DNA of 64,000 nt from Cytophagales bacterium (lineage in GTDB: Bacteria > Pseudomonadota > Gammaproteobacteria > Burkholderiales > Burkholderiaceae_C): positions 194,521 through 258,520 of the forward strand of contig JASGCK010000004.1 of NCBI GenBank assembly GCA_030054145.1, given 5' to 3'. Within the stretch, counting starts at the first letter, position 1, and each line of letters starts with the position of its first letter. Below, one piece after another: positions 37,819 to 46,162 of the stretch. The translations under genes and the position numbers were made by a program. The notes beneath the pieces were generated by a model. That model was given only the letters and a program-made list of their open reading frames with translations, was not told where the DNA came from and made no database searches.

Positions 37819-38613
37819 TCAACCGCCCGTGATGACCGACACGCCGCCATCCACGGCCATCCATTGCCCTGTAATGTGCTTGCCTGCGTTTGAAGCGTAG
37901 AGCAAGGTCAAGCCTTTCAAGTCTTCGTCGTCGCCCAAACGGCGCAGCGGTGCGCCTGCTTTGAGTGTGTCCTCGCCCATCGCAGCAAGTAATCCGTGCG
38001 TCATCTTGCTTGGAAAGAAACCTGGACACACCGCATTCACGCGGATGTTGTACTTGCCCCACTCCGCGGCCAAGGCGCGTGTGAAGTTGATGACCGCACC
38101 CTTGCTGGTGTTGTAGGCAATGGTGTTCATACCGCTGGGGTTGCCACCAAGCCCCGCGATAGAGGCAAGGTTAATGATCGAGCCTGATTGGCGGGCAATC
38201 ATCGACTTTTTAGCCACTTGTTGACTGAGCAAAAAGTAGCCACGGATGTTGAGATTCATCACCTTATCCCACGCTTCAATTGGGTGGTCTTCGGCTGGTG
38301 CTCCCCACGCCGCGCCTGCGTTGTTGACCAAGATATCAATGTGACCCAAACGAGCAATGGATTCGTCCGCAAGCCTTGTAATGTCTGCCTCGACCGCGCA
38401 ATCAGCGGCAATAAAACTGGCATCTATGCCCTGCGCTTTGAGCACCGCAACCGATTCCTCAAGATCAGCCGCTTTGCGCGATGAGAGCACAATTTTGGCA
38501 CCCGCCTCCCCAAGACTTTGCGCCATTTGCAGACCCAGACCGCGCGAGCCGCCTGTGACCAAAGCGGTTTTGCCTGTGAGGTCGAAGAGTTGTTGAATCG
38601 TGCGTGTTGTCAT
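37819..38613 (-). CDS. SDR family oxidoreductase (3-hydroxyacyl-CoA dehydrogenase-like)
   Basis: A 264-residue classical SDR: TALVTGGSRGLGLQMAQSLG, ILVNNAGAAWG, IINLASIAGLGG (Ser) and YNTSKGAVINFTRALA (YxxxK), ending MAVDGGVSVITGG. The C-terminal pattern is typical of FabG-like enzymes. Start at 38613, with AAGGA 9 bases upstream. In context it may oxidise a hydroxyacyl-CoA. Confidence 0.9.
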   Translation of the reverse strand: MTTRTIQQLFDLTGKTALVTGGSRGLGLQMAQSLGEAGAKIVLSSRKAADLEESVAVLKAQGIDASFIAADCAVEADITRLADESIARLGHIDILVNNAGAAWGAPAEDHPIEAWDKVMNLNIRGYFLLSQQVAKKSMIARQSGSIINLASIAGLGGNPSGMNTIAYNTSKGAVINFTRALAAEWGKYNIRVNAVCPGFFPSKMTHGLLAAMGEDTLKAGAPLRRLGDDEDLKGLTLLYASNAGKHITGQWMAVDGGVSVITGG

Positions 38614-38636
38614 AAAGATTTTCCTTAAATAAATAG

Positions 38637-38665
38637 AGGACTTCGACAAGCTCAGTCCCGAAGGG
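38637..38665. repeat. dispersed CTTCGACAAGCTCAGTC repeat (intergenic copy)
   Basis: The sequence CTTCGACAAGCTCAGTC followed by CCGAAGGG lies in the 62-base gap between the acyl-CoA dehydrogenase and SDR genes. Copies with the same core occur at 39855-39879, 56172-56231 (full palindrome) and 58092-58119, so it is one dispersed element family. Confidence 0.85.
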
Positions 38666-38675
38666 TTTAGATGAT

Positions 38676-40634
38676 TTAAAAAGCGCTCTCAGGCAAATCT
38701 GCGCAGGTTGCATCACGGCTCGATACCACACCCAGCCATGCATCAATTTTAGGAAGTTCGTAATGAAAAAAGAACCGCGCAGCGCCTAGGCGACCTAACG
38801 ATGCGTCATCGGTTTTACCGATGCAGGTGATCGCAACATCTAGCCACATCCACGCCAGCACCACGTGGCCAAAGGCTTGCATATACGGCACGGCGTTGGC
38901 GAGCGCCTCTGATGGTTTGCCTGTTGACCATGCGGCCTTGGTTGCATCAAGAATTTTCAAAAAAGCCTTGGAGAGCACATCCGCATTGGCCTGTAGGGCT
39001 GGTATCTGGGAAGCCTTATCCACCGTGGCCTGCAGGCGCGATTTCAGCAACATCAATCCTGCGCCATCCTCCATCAAAACCTTGCGTCCCAGCAAATCCA
39101 TCGCTTGAATGCCGTGCGTCCCTTCATGAATCATGTTCAAGCGGTTATCGCGCCAATATTGCTCCACGGGGAAGTCGCGTGTGTAGCCATAACCACCGTG
39201 GATTTGAATCGCCAAAGAATTAGCCTCTAAGCACCACTCGGACGGCCAACTCTTCACAATGGGAGTTAGCACTTCTAAGAGCAAGCGAGCTTCGTTTGCC
39301 GCATCGGCTTCAGCGGTATGCATTTCATCGACAAGCCTTGCGCAGTAAAGCGCTAGCGCTAATGCACCTTCGCCATAAGATTTTTGCGCGAGCAGCATCC
39401 GCTTGATGTCCGCGTGCTCAATCAACCGCACTTGTGGCTGAGACGCATCTTTTTTTGCTCCAGAAATGGGGCGACCTTGGGGGCGATTTTTTGCGTAATC
39501 CAGCGATGCGTAATAACCCGCCAAGCCCAGCATGGTCGCCGCCATGCCAATGCCGATACGGGCTTCGTTCATCATGTGGAACATACAGCGCAGACCTTCG
39601 CCAGGCTTGCCCACCAAGTAGCCAACTGCGCCCGCTGATGCGCCAGATCCTGTATCAGGCTTGAAGGCGCCTTCGCCAAAATTGAGCAGCGTATTCGTCG
39701 TGCCGCGCCAGCCCAGCTTGTGATTGAGTCCCGCCAACACCACGTCGTTGCGCTCGCCAACAACCGCCCGCACGGCATCTCCCATTCGCCCTGCATCTCC
39801 CGCCCGCACGGCATCTCCCGCCCTCCCTGCATCTCCCGCTCGCACGGCATCTCCCGTTCGGACTGAGCTTGTCGAAGTCTCCTCCAGCTTGACCATGCGT
39901 TTAGGTACGATAAAAAGCGAAATGCCGCGCGTACCCGCCACCAACTTGCCACTCTCATCAGGAATCTTCGCTAGCACCAAATGGACGATGTTCTCGGTCA
40001 TGTCGTGCTCGCCCGAGCTAATCCACATCTTGTTGCCCGTTAAGCGATAGCGTGCGCCCAATGGATCGTTCGCGTAATTTGCACCATCCGCAATCGCCTT
40101 GGTCGTAATGTCCGACAGCGACGAGCCTGCTTGCGGTTCAGATAAACACATCGTGCCAGCCCAGCGGCCATTCAATTCGTTTGCAGCAAATACTTCAGCT
40201 TGCGTTTTTGTGCCATGCGTGAGGATGCAATTGGCGTTGCCAACCGATAACAAGTTCGAGCCAATACTGATTGACGCGCAGCCAAAAAAGGTATTGGCTG
40301 CCGCCTCCACTGTGTAGGGCAGCTGCATCCCACCCTGCTCGTAGTCCTGCGCAGCAGACAACATGCCCGAGTCGGCATAGGCAGCACGAGCATCATGCGT
40401 TGCCTGCGGCAAGATCACCCGCAAAGCCCCATCATCGCCCATTTCTGTGCGCGGCTCTTGGGTGTCGACTAAGCGGTTAAACGGCGCATATTTCTCGCGG
40501 GCAATGCGCTCGCAAGTGTCCAGAACCGCATCAAATGTCTCACGCGAGTGATCGCTAAAACGCGAACGCCGACTCAGGGAGTCGGTGTTTAGCCAGTCGT
40601 AGAGGAGGAAATCCAGCGTGGTGCGAAGTGACAT
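38676..40634 (-). CDS. acyl-CoA dehydrogenase (long, C-terminal-extended type)
   Basis: A 652-residue FAD enzyme: RWAGTMCLSEPQAGSSLSD and KMWISSGEHDMTENIVHLVLA (FAD/substrate core), GEGLRCMFHMMNEARIGIG, and IQIHGGYGYTRDFPVEQYWRDNR near the end, then the C-terminal domain typical of 590-600-residue family members. The extra length comes from residues about 251-293, an in-frame tandem repeat plus dispersed element (GDAVRA/GDAGRA units) absent from the family. Its ATG overlaps the stop of the small upstream gene (TAATG). Confidence 0.92.
   Translation of the reverse strand: MSLRTTLDFLLYDWLNTDSLSRRSRFSDHSRETFDAVLDTCERIAREKYAPFNRLVDTQEPRTEMGDDGALRVILPQATHDARAAYADSGMLSAAQDYEQGGMQLPYTVEAAANTFFGCASISIGSNLLSVGNANCILTHGTKTQAEVFAANELNGRWAGTMCLSEPQAGSSLSDITTKAIADGANYANDPLGARYRLTGNKMWISSGEHDMTENIVHLVLAKIPDESGKLVAGTRGISLFIVPKRMVKLEETSTSSVRTGDAVRAGDAGRAGDAVRAGDAGRMGDAVRAVVGERNDVVLAGLNHKLGWRGTTNTLLNFGEGAFKPDTGSGASAGAVGYLVGKPGEGLRCMFHMMNEARIGIGMAATMLGLAGYYASLDYAKNRPQGRPISGAKKDASQPQVRLIEHADIKRMLLAQKSYGEGALALALYCARLVDEMHTAEADAANEARLLLEVLTPIVKSWPSEWCLEANSLAIQIHGGYGYTRDFPVEQYWRDNRLNMIHEGTHGIQAMDLLGRKVLMEDGAGLMLLKSRLQATVDKASQIPALQANADVLSKAFLKILDATKAAWSTGKPSEALANAVPYMQAFGHVVLAWMWLDVAITCIGKTDDASLGRLGAARFFFHYELPKIDAWLGVVSSRDATCADLPESAF
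39763..39879. repeat. 18-bp x5 tandem repeat plus dispersed element inside the acyl-CoA dehydrogenase gene
   Basis: Five 18-base units (39763-39852) alternate two variants (CCCGCCCGCACGGCATCT and CCCATTCGCCCTGCATCT types) and encode GDAVRA/GDAGRA. They abut a half copy of the CGTTCGGACTGAGCTTGTCG element at 39855-39879. All is translated in frame. Confidence 0.92.
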
Positions 40635-40828
40635 TAGCGTGCGGAATATGGTTTGAGTTCTTCGGGCGATATGCGGCGGCGTAGCGGATCACTAGCCCTG
40701 ATTTGCTCGTAGGCTGCGTCACCGCCTGAATGTGTTTGCAAAATCAAGCTACGCATCGAATCGACTTGCGCCAAAATTTGCTCGCTTGTCATCGAAAGCC
40801 CTCTATGCAAGGTCTCTGGTGCAATCAT
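40634..40828 (-). CDS. small protein of unknown function between nucleotidyltransferase and acyl-CoA dehydrogenase
   Basis: A 64-residue frame (or 52 from the second Met, MTSEQILAQVDSMRSLILQ). It has a helical N-terminal part and a basic C-terminus (RRRISPEELKPYSAR). It begins one base after the nucleotidyltransferase stop, with GGAG about 10 bases upstream, and its stop overlaps the next ATG, so it looks like a genuine coupled gene. I do not recognise the family; it could be a partner of the nucleotidyltransferase. Confidence 0.55.
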   Translation of the reverse strand: MIAPETLHRGLSMTSEQILAQVDSMRSLILQTHSGGDAAYEQIRASDPLRRRISPEELKPYSAR

Positions 40829-40829
40829 C

Positions 40830-41327
40830 TCATTGTTCTCCTTTAGCTGCTTGTAAGGCCTCTAGCGCCTTTATATCGAATAAGTCGACACCACGTCCCG
40901 CCGCCGTTTTCATTAATAGTAGATGTTTGATGCTAGCCACTTTTATTTCTAAACCTAGGAAGTATTTCAAAACTGCATCTTTGCTAAGTTCTTCGTAACT
41001 TGCTTCTGGTCTGACTAGGACATCGATTACAGCTCCAGCAGGATCAGCTGGCCAAAGTGAAAAAGCTAGCATGTGTTTCTCTTTATGGAAACGATCTATC
41101 GCTTGCTTATCTTTGAGGACTTCCATAGACACTGGGATGCGAGGTGTCATTTTTAGTGACTTTGCTACTTCGATGAACCTATCCAAGTTGGCATCGTTCA
41201 TTGCCAACACAATGTCTAAATCCATAGTTCCTCGCACCACTCCATGCAAAGTGACAGCAACACCACCAACCAGCACAAAATCTACACGCCCTTTGAGCAG
41301 CTCTTGAAGAGTTTCACTGATATTCAT
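40830..41327 (-). CDS. nucleotidyltransferase-like protein
   Basis: A 165-residue protein of the minimal-nucleotidyltransferase group: DFVLVGGVAVTLHGVVRGTMDLDIVLAM contains the GG-x(n)-H-G and T-x-D-x-D metal motif (T-M-D-L-D). Then a helical region with VASIKHLLLMKTAAGRGVDLFDIKAL, similar to DUF6036/AbiEii-like proteins, some of which are TA toxins. It is placed inside a fatty-acid degradation operon, where it has no obvious metabolic role. Confidence 0.78.
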   Translation of the reverse strand: MNISETLQELLKGRVDFVLVGGVAVTLHGVVRGTMDLDIVLAMNDANLDRFIEVAKSLKMTPRIPVSMEVLKDKQAIDRFHKEKHMLAFSLWPADPAGAVIDVLVRPEASYEELSKDAVLKYFLGLEIKVASIKHLLLMKTAAGRGVDLFDIKALEALQAAKGEQ

Positions 41328-41330
41328 TAA

Positions 41331-41423
41331 TTAATAGAGCTCCATACCTGCTTTCATGTGACGCACTAGTAGGACTCGCCCCTCGTGTTCAACAATGACA
41401 CCTGCCGCGATTTGGTGCTTCAT
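41331..41423 (-). pseudogene. Nudix hydrolase N-terminal fragment
   Basis: A 30-codon frame (MKHQIAAGVIVEHEGRVLLV...) matches the first strands of a Nudix fold, which usually read AAGVIxxxGxxLLVR. It stops at a TAA before the catalytic Nudix box GX5EX7REUXEEXGU, which is missing. It lies 3 bases upstream of the nucleotidyltransferase gene. Probably the stub of a gene replaced or deleted when that gene arrived. Confidence 0.65.
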
Positions 41424-41442
41424 GAGGTTAGCAGCTTAAGTT

Positions 41443-42618
41443 TTACAAAACCTCAAAAATACCCGCCGCGCCCATGCCGCCGCCAATGCACATCGTCACG
41501 CACACGCGCTTGGCGCCACGGCGTTTGCCTTCAATCAGGGCGTGGCCTGTGAGGCGCTGACCGCTTACGCCGTAAGGGTGACCGACCGCAATTGCGCCGC
41601 CGTTGACGTTCAAACGATCATCAGGAATGCCCAGCTTGTCGCGGCAATAAATCACTTGCACGGCAAAGGCTTCGTTCAGTTCCCACAAATCGATATCGTC
41701 CACTTTGAGACCCAGTTTTTTAAGCACTTTTGGAATCGCATACACAGGACCAATGCCCATTTCGTCGGGCTCTAAACCTGCTACAGCAAAACCTAAAAAG
41801 CGACCCAGCGGCTTCAGGCCTTTTTGCTCGGCGTATTTCTCACTGGTCACCACGCACGCGCCGCCGCCGTCCGAAAACTGGCTGGCGTTACCCGCAGAAA
41901 TCAATCCGCCTGGAATGGCGGAGCGCAGGCCGGCGATACCTTCTTTGGTTGTGCCGTCACGGATGCCTTCGTCAACGCTCACGGTCACTTCTTTCGTGCG
42001 TAATCCCATGACCTTATCGACCACGCCCATAGTCACAGTGATCGGTGCAATTTCGTCATTAAAAAAACCAGCTGCCAATGCGGCCACCGCACGCTGTTGG
42101 CTACGTGCGCCGTACTCGTCCATCGCTTCGCGTCCGATGTTGTAACGCTTGGCGACTTGCTCGGCGGTTTGCAGCATATTCCAGTAAATCGTTGGCTTGT
42201 TTTTAGCCAGCCACGAGTCAGCCAACATATGCTTATTCATTTCTTGTTGGACGCAAGAGATGCTCTCCACGCCGCCCGCCACAAACACATCGCCCTCACC
42301 GGCAATGATGCGCTGCGACACCATGGCGATGGTTTGCAGACCTGAGGAGCAAAAACGGTTCACGGTTGCGCCCGATACGGTAATTGGCAAACCCGCGCGC
42401 AGCACGATTTGACGCGCAATGTTCGCGCCCGTTGCGCCTTCGGGATTCGCACAGCCCATCAACACGTCTTCGATATCGTTGGCATCAATGCCGGCACGCT
42501 TCACGGCGTGCTCGACGGCATGGCCACCAAGGGTCGCGCCGTGCGTCATGTTGAAAGCGCCCTTCCAGCTTTTTGCCAAGGGAGTGCGTGCGGTAGAAAC
42601 AATTACTGCGGATGTCAT
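41443..42618 (-). CDS. acetyl-CoA C-acyltransferase (thiolase)
   Basis: A 391-residue thiolase: nucleophile Cys in [33 protein letters not shown] (His) and [14 protein letters not shown] (second Cys). It cleaves 3-ketoacyl-CoA in the last step of beta-oxidation; FadA-like rather than clearly PhaA. AAGGA precedes the ATG. It lies 51 bases downstream of the FadB-like gene, so both form the usual fadBA-type pair. Confidence 0.94.
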   Translation of the reverse strand: MTSAVIVSTARTPLAKSWKGAFNMTHGATLGGHAVEHAVKRAGIDANDIEDVLMGCANPEGATGANIARQIVLRAGLPITVSGATVNRFCSSGLQTIAMVSQRIIAGEGDVFVAGGVESISCVQQEMNKHMLADSWLAKNKPTIYWNMLQTAEQVAKRYNIGREAMDEYGARSQQRAVAALAAGFFNDEIAPITVTMGVVDKVMGLRTKEVTVSVDEGIRDGTTKEGIAGLRSAIPGGLISAGNASQFSDGGGACVVTSEKYAEQKGLKPLGRFLGFAVAGLEPDEMGIGPVYAIPKVLKKLGLKVDDIDLWELNEAFAVQVIYCRDKLGIPDDRLNVNGGAIAVGHPYGVSGQRLTGHALIEGKRRGAKRVCVTMCIGGGMGAAGIFEVL

Positions 42619-42654
42619 GATCTTTTCCTTTGAATGATGCGATAAATTGAATGA

Positions 42655-42675
42655 GGGGACTGACCCAAATTAATT
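42655..42675. repeat. half copy of the REP-like element found in tex
   Basis: GGGGACTGACCCAAATTAATT overlaps the last codons and stop of the FadB-like gene. It matches one arm of the tex palindrome (30830-30858). Only one arm is present. Confidence 0.7.
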
Positions 42676-44781
42676 GAATGTTTTTCCTGCGGCAGCCAGC
42701 TTGGCCAGCAGCGGAGCAGGCTTCCAAAATGACGCATCGTCGAGTGGATTCTTGGCAAAACGTGCCATTGTCTCGACCACGTTAAACAGCCCCTTTTGAT
42801 CCGCGTAGTGCATAGGACCACCGCGATAAATCGGGAAGCCGTAGCCTGTGATGTAGACCATATCAATGTCGCTGGCCTTGCTGGCAATGCCCTCTTCCAA
42901 AATATAAGCCGCTTCGTTGACGAGTGCGTAAACCAAGCGTTGAACAATTTCTTCATCGCCAATTTTGCGCGGCGTAATTCCCAAATCTGTGCGGTGTTTG
43001 GCGATCATGTCCTCCACTAACTTGGATGGAATGGCGTCGCGTTTGCCAGCGGCATAGTCGTACCAGCCTGCGCCAGTCTTTTGTCCAAAGCGTCCTAGCT
43101 CGCACAGCAAATCGGCCGTCTTGCTGTAGTTCATGTTGGGACGCTCCAGCGCACGGCGCTTACGAATCGCCCAGCCAATATCGTTACCCGCCAAGTCGCC
43201 CATGCGGAAGGGGCCCATCGCAAAGCCAAACTTCTCGCAAGCCTTGTCAACTTGCGTTGGCGTACAGCCCTCGTTCAGCAAAAAGCCTGCTTGGCGGCTG
43301 TACTGCTCGATCATGCGGTTGCCAATAAAGCCGTCGCATACGCCCGACACGACCGATATCTTTTTGATCTTTTTGCCAATCGCCATCACGGTTGCCATCA
43401 CATCTTTGCTGGTTTTCGCGCCGCGCACCACCTCCAAGAGCTTCATCACATTCGCTGGGCTAAAGAAGTGCATACCGACCACATCTTGTGGGCGCTTGGT
43501 AAAGTTTGCAATCGCGTTGACATCCAGCGTGGACGTGTTGCTTGCCAAAATCGCGCCTGGCTTCATCACCGCATCCAATTGCTTGAACACTTTTTCTTTC
43601 ACGCCAATTTCTTCAAAAACCGCCTCAATCACAAGGTCAGCGTCTTTCAAATCATCGTAGGACAGCGTGGTCGTGAGCAGCGCCATGCGCTCGTCCAGCT
43701 TCGCCTGCTTGAGTTTGCCCTTCGTCACTTGGGCAGCGTAGTTTTTCTTGATGGTCGCAATGCCGCGATCTAGCGCTTCTTGCTTCATCTCAAGCATCTT
43801 GACGGGAATGCCCGCATTCAAAAAGTTCATCGTAATCCCGCCGCCCATCGTGCCTGCGCCGATGACCGCTACTTGCACGACGGTGCGCTGCGGTGTATCG
43901 CTTGGCACGTCAGGAATCTTGCTGGCAGCACGCTCGGCCACAAACAAATGGCGCAGTGCGCGGCACTCTGGCGTCCACATCAAATTGATAAAAATGTCGC
44001 GCTCGGCCTGCATGCCGTCGTCAAACTTCATCTTGGTGGCATTTTCAACGGCATCGACGCACTTAACAGGAGCGGGATAGTTCTTAGCCATACCCTGCAC
44101 CATATTGCGCGCAAACTGGAAATACGCCTGCGCGTTTGGATGCTTGACAGGCAAGTCACGCACGCGCGGCAAGGCAGAGCCGTCGGCGTGTTTGGCAGCC
44201 ATTTCTTTGGCAAAGGCAAGTGCTTCGGCAGCCAGCGCTTCTGGACTACTCGCCATTTTGTCGAATAACTTTTGACCAGGAATCGATGCCAGCATCTCGC
44301 TCTTCACGGGCTCGCCACTCACAATCATGTTGAGCGCTGTCTCCACGCCCAAAACACGCGGCAAACGCTGCGTACCGCCTGCGCCAGGAATCAAACCCAA
44401 CTTGACTTCAGGCAAAGCCACTAGCGCACCAGGCGCGGCCATGCGGTAATGGCAACCCAGCGCCAACTCCAAACCGCCGCCCATGCAAATGCTGTGAACT
44501 GCCGCAATGGTAGGCTTGACCGAGTTCTCCAGCAGCAAAATCAGCGAGAGTAAATTCGGCTCTTGAATCGACTTGTCCGAGCCAAACTCGGTAATGTCCG
44601 CACCGCTACAAAACGCCTTGCCAGCGCCCGTAACCACAATCGATTTCACGGCTGCATCAGCGTTCGCCTTGTGCACGCCGTCAGCAATGCCAAGACGCGT
44701 GGCGTGCGACAGACCGTTCATGGGAGGGTTAGCAAGAGTCACGACAGCAACGTCGCCAATCACTTGATACTGGGCAGTCAT
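42670..44781 (-). CDS. bifunctional enoyl-CoA hydratase / 3-hydroxyacyl-CoA dehydrogenase
   Basis: A 703-residue FadB/FadJ-type protein. N-terminal crotonase (GAGKAFCSGADITEFG, CMGGGLELALGCHYRMA, IPGAGGTQRLPR), then the NAD domain (VIGAGTMGGGITMNFLNAG) and two C-terminal HAD domains (GMHFFSPANVMKLLEVVRG, NEAAYILEEGIA). It performs hydration and oxidation in beta-oxidation. First gene of the leftward cluster; AAGGAA lies shortly before the ATG and a good promoter is upstream. Confidence 0.94.
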   Translation of the reverse strand: MTAQYQVIGDVAVVTLANPPMNGLSHATRLGIADGVHKANADAAVKSIVVTGAGKAFCSGADITEFGSDKSIQEPNLLSLILLLENSVKPTIAAVHSICMGGGLELALGCHYRMAAPGALVALPEVKLGLIPGAGGTQRLPRVLGVETALNMIVSGEPVKSEMLASIPGQKLFDKMASSPEALAAEALAFAKEMAAKHADGSALPRVRDLPVKHPNAQAYFQFARNMVQGMAKNYPAPVKCVDAVENATKMKFDDGMQAERDIFINLMWTPECRALRHLFVAERAASKIPDVPSDTPQRTVVQVAVIGAGTMGGGITMNFLNAGIPVKMLEMKQEALDRGIATIKKNYAAQVTKGKLKQAKLDERMALLTTTLSYDDLKDADLVIEAVFEEIGVKEKVFKQLDAVMKPGAILASNTSTLDVNAIANFTKRPQDVVGMHFFSPANVMKLLEVVRGAKTSKDVMATVMAIGKKIKKISVVSGVCDGFIGNRMIEQYSRQAGFLLNEGCTPTQVDKACEKFGFAMGPFRMGDLAGNDIGWAIRKRRALERPNMNYSKTADLLCELGRFGQKTGAGWYDYAAGKRDAIPSKLVEDMIAKHRTDLGITPRKIGDEEIVQRLVYALVNEAAYILEEGIASKASDIDMVYITGYGFPIYRGGPMHYADQKGLFNVVETMARFAKNPLDDASFWKPAPLLAKLAAAGKTFN

Positions 44782-44831
44782 AAAAGTTCCTTATTCAAAG
44801 TTACAAACACAAAAAAGCACGATCGTTCTAT

Positions 44832-44859
44832 ATTCTAGCAGGGTATTTTTCTATGTGAA
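44832..44859 (-). promoter_or_regulatory. sigma-70 promoter of the beta-oxidation cluster
   Basis: On the minus strand TTCACA (44859-44854) and TAGAAT (44837-44832) are 16 bases apart, and the -10 is extended (TGCTAGAAT). It lies about 50 bases before the FadB-like ATG, with no other gene between. No clear FadR-type operator was recognised. Confidence 0.65.
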
Positions 44860-44882
44860 TTTTCAAGAGAAGAACCAGACCC

Positions 44883-46100
44883 TCAAACACCCAACCCATG
44901 CAGCCAATTGGCTGCATGAACCACTTGCGTGCGGCCTGCTTGCTGCGCTACTTTTAAATCGCGAACAACTTGCACCGCTATCACATCTGGCAACTGCTCG
45001 GCAAAGCGTTGCAAGGTGCGATGCGGCTTGCCATCTGCCCATTTGCATTCGATGATGTGGGTCAGCTCTAGCTCGCCACGCGTGGGGCTATCGCTGCTAA
45101 GCGCGAAGTCCACTTCGGCGTTGTCGATGGTGCGTAAGTAGTGCAGTTGAGCATTGCGCCCCTCGGTATCTTGCTTCCAGTGCGCCCGTTTGATCAGGTG
45201 CGCAGCGACCAAGTTTTCAAATCGCACGCCATCATCACCGCGCACCAAACCTGTGTCGAAAAAATAAACCTTCGGTTGTTGCAATGTCGCTCGTGTCATG
45301 TTTTTACTCCAAGGGCGCACGGTGAAGACGATGTAGAGCGCCTCCAAAATAGCCAGATATTTTTTAAGTGTCACAGGCGACACGCCCATGTCGCGACCAA
45401 TGGACGCCAGCGACAACGGTGAGCCAACGCGGCTACGCAGTGCTTCGGCAAAGACGCGCATGGTGTTGATCTCAAAAATGCGCGAGAACTCGAGCACGTC
45501 CTCACGAATCATGCCGCTGAAGTAATCTGTGCGCCAACGCTCGGCCTCTAGGTCGCCTGCCGCATCTTGTGATGCCAAGCATGGCTCTGGAAAGCCGCCG
45601 CGCTTGAGCAAATGCGTCAGTGCCGCTTCGGGGTTTGCGCTTGTTTGATCGCACCATTCAAAAACGCTAATCGGATGCAAACGCAGCGCGTAATAACGCC
45701 CAGCCAGCGATTCGCCTGCCTGGCTAAAGGTGTCCATTCGCGCACTGCCCGTCACCAACAAACGCTGCGCCCTACTGCCCGCTAAAGTTGCACGTCCATC
45801 GAACGCGCCTTTGAGCCAACTTTTCCAGCCCGCCATTTTGTGAATTTCGTCAAAAATCAGTAGGGGCGCTTGATCGCTCCAGCCTTGCGAGTGAAGCACC
45901 GCGCGCTGCGCAGGCACGTCGTAATTAAAGTACTGAGCGCCAGCAAAGTCAGCTTGCAACTGTCGACTCAGCGTGGTTTTACCCACTTGACGTGGCCCCG
46001 TGAGGATCACTAGCTTTTTATCCAAATCCGCACGCAGCCGCGCAGCGAGATAGCGCTGGAAGGTCTGCGGCGTGAGAGGGGTGCTGGTTTTTGTCGTCAT
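44883..46100 (-). CDS. AAA ATPase with DUF4143 (archaeal-type ATPase family)
   Basis: A 405-residue ATPase: P-loop GPRQVGKTTLS, Walker B LLIFDEIHK, sensor VTGSARMD, then a winged-helix-like part and the C-terminal DUF4143 domain with a nuclease-like AEVDFALSS...IIECKWADGKPH pattern (D-E-x-K type). The function of the family is uncertain; NTPase with possible DNA or TA-like role. A paralog lies at 59.0-60.2 kb. Upstream lies a 34-base perfect palindrome. Confidence 0.88.
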   Translation of the reverse strand: MTTKTSTPLTPQTFQRYLAARLRADLDKKLVILTGPRQVGKTTLSRQLQADFAGAQYFNYDVPAQRAVLHSQGWSDQAPLLIFDEIHKMAGWKSWLKGAFDGRATLAGSRAQRLLVTGSARMDTFSQAGESLAGRYYALRLHPISVFEWCDQTSANPEAALTHLLKRGGFPEPCLASQDAAGDLEAERWRTDYFSGMIREDVLEFSRIFEINTMRVFAEALRSRVGSPLSLASIGRDMGVSPVTLKKYLAILEALYIVFTVRPWSKNMTRATLQQPKVYFFDTGLVRGDDGVRFENLVAAHLIKRAHWKQDTEGRNAQLHYLRTIDNAEVDFALSSDSPTRGELELTHIIECKWADGKPHRTLQRFAEQLPDVIAVQVVRDLKVAQQAGRTQVVHAANWLHGLGV

Positions 46101-46119
46101 TTTGCGAGTATTCTACGCA

Positions 46120-46153
46120 ACTTTATTAAAAACTCGCGAGTTTTTAATAAAGT
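46120..46153. promoter_or_regulatory. 34-base perfect palindrome upstream of the DUF4143 ATPase gene
   Basis: Arms of 17 bases (ACTTTATTAAAAACTCG and its complement) meet without a loop. It begins 20 bases before the ATPase ATG and ends 10 bases after the ispDF stop. It may be a repressor operator of the ATPase gene or a bidirectional terminator for ispDF. Confidence 0.7.
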
Positions 46154-46162
46154 GCTATCGAT

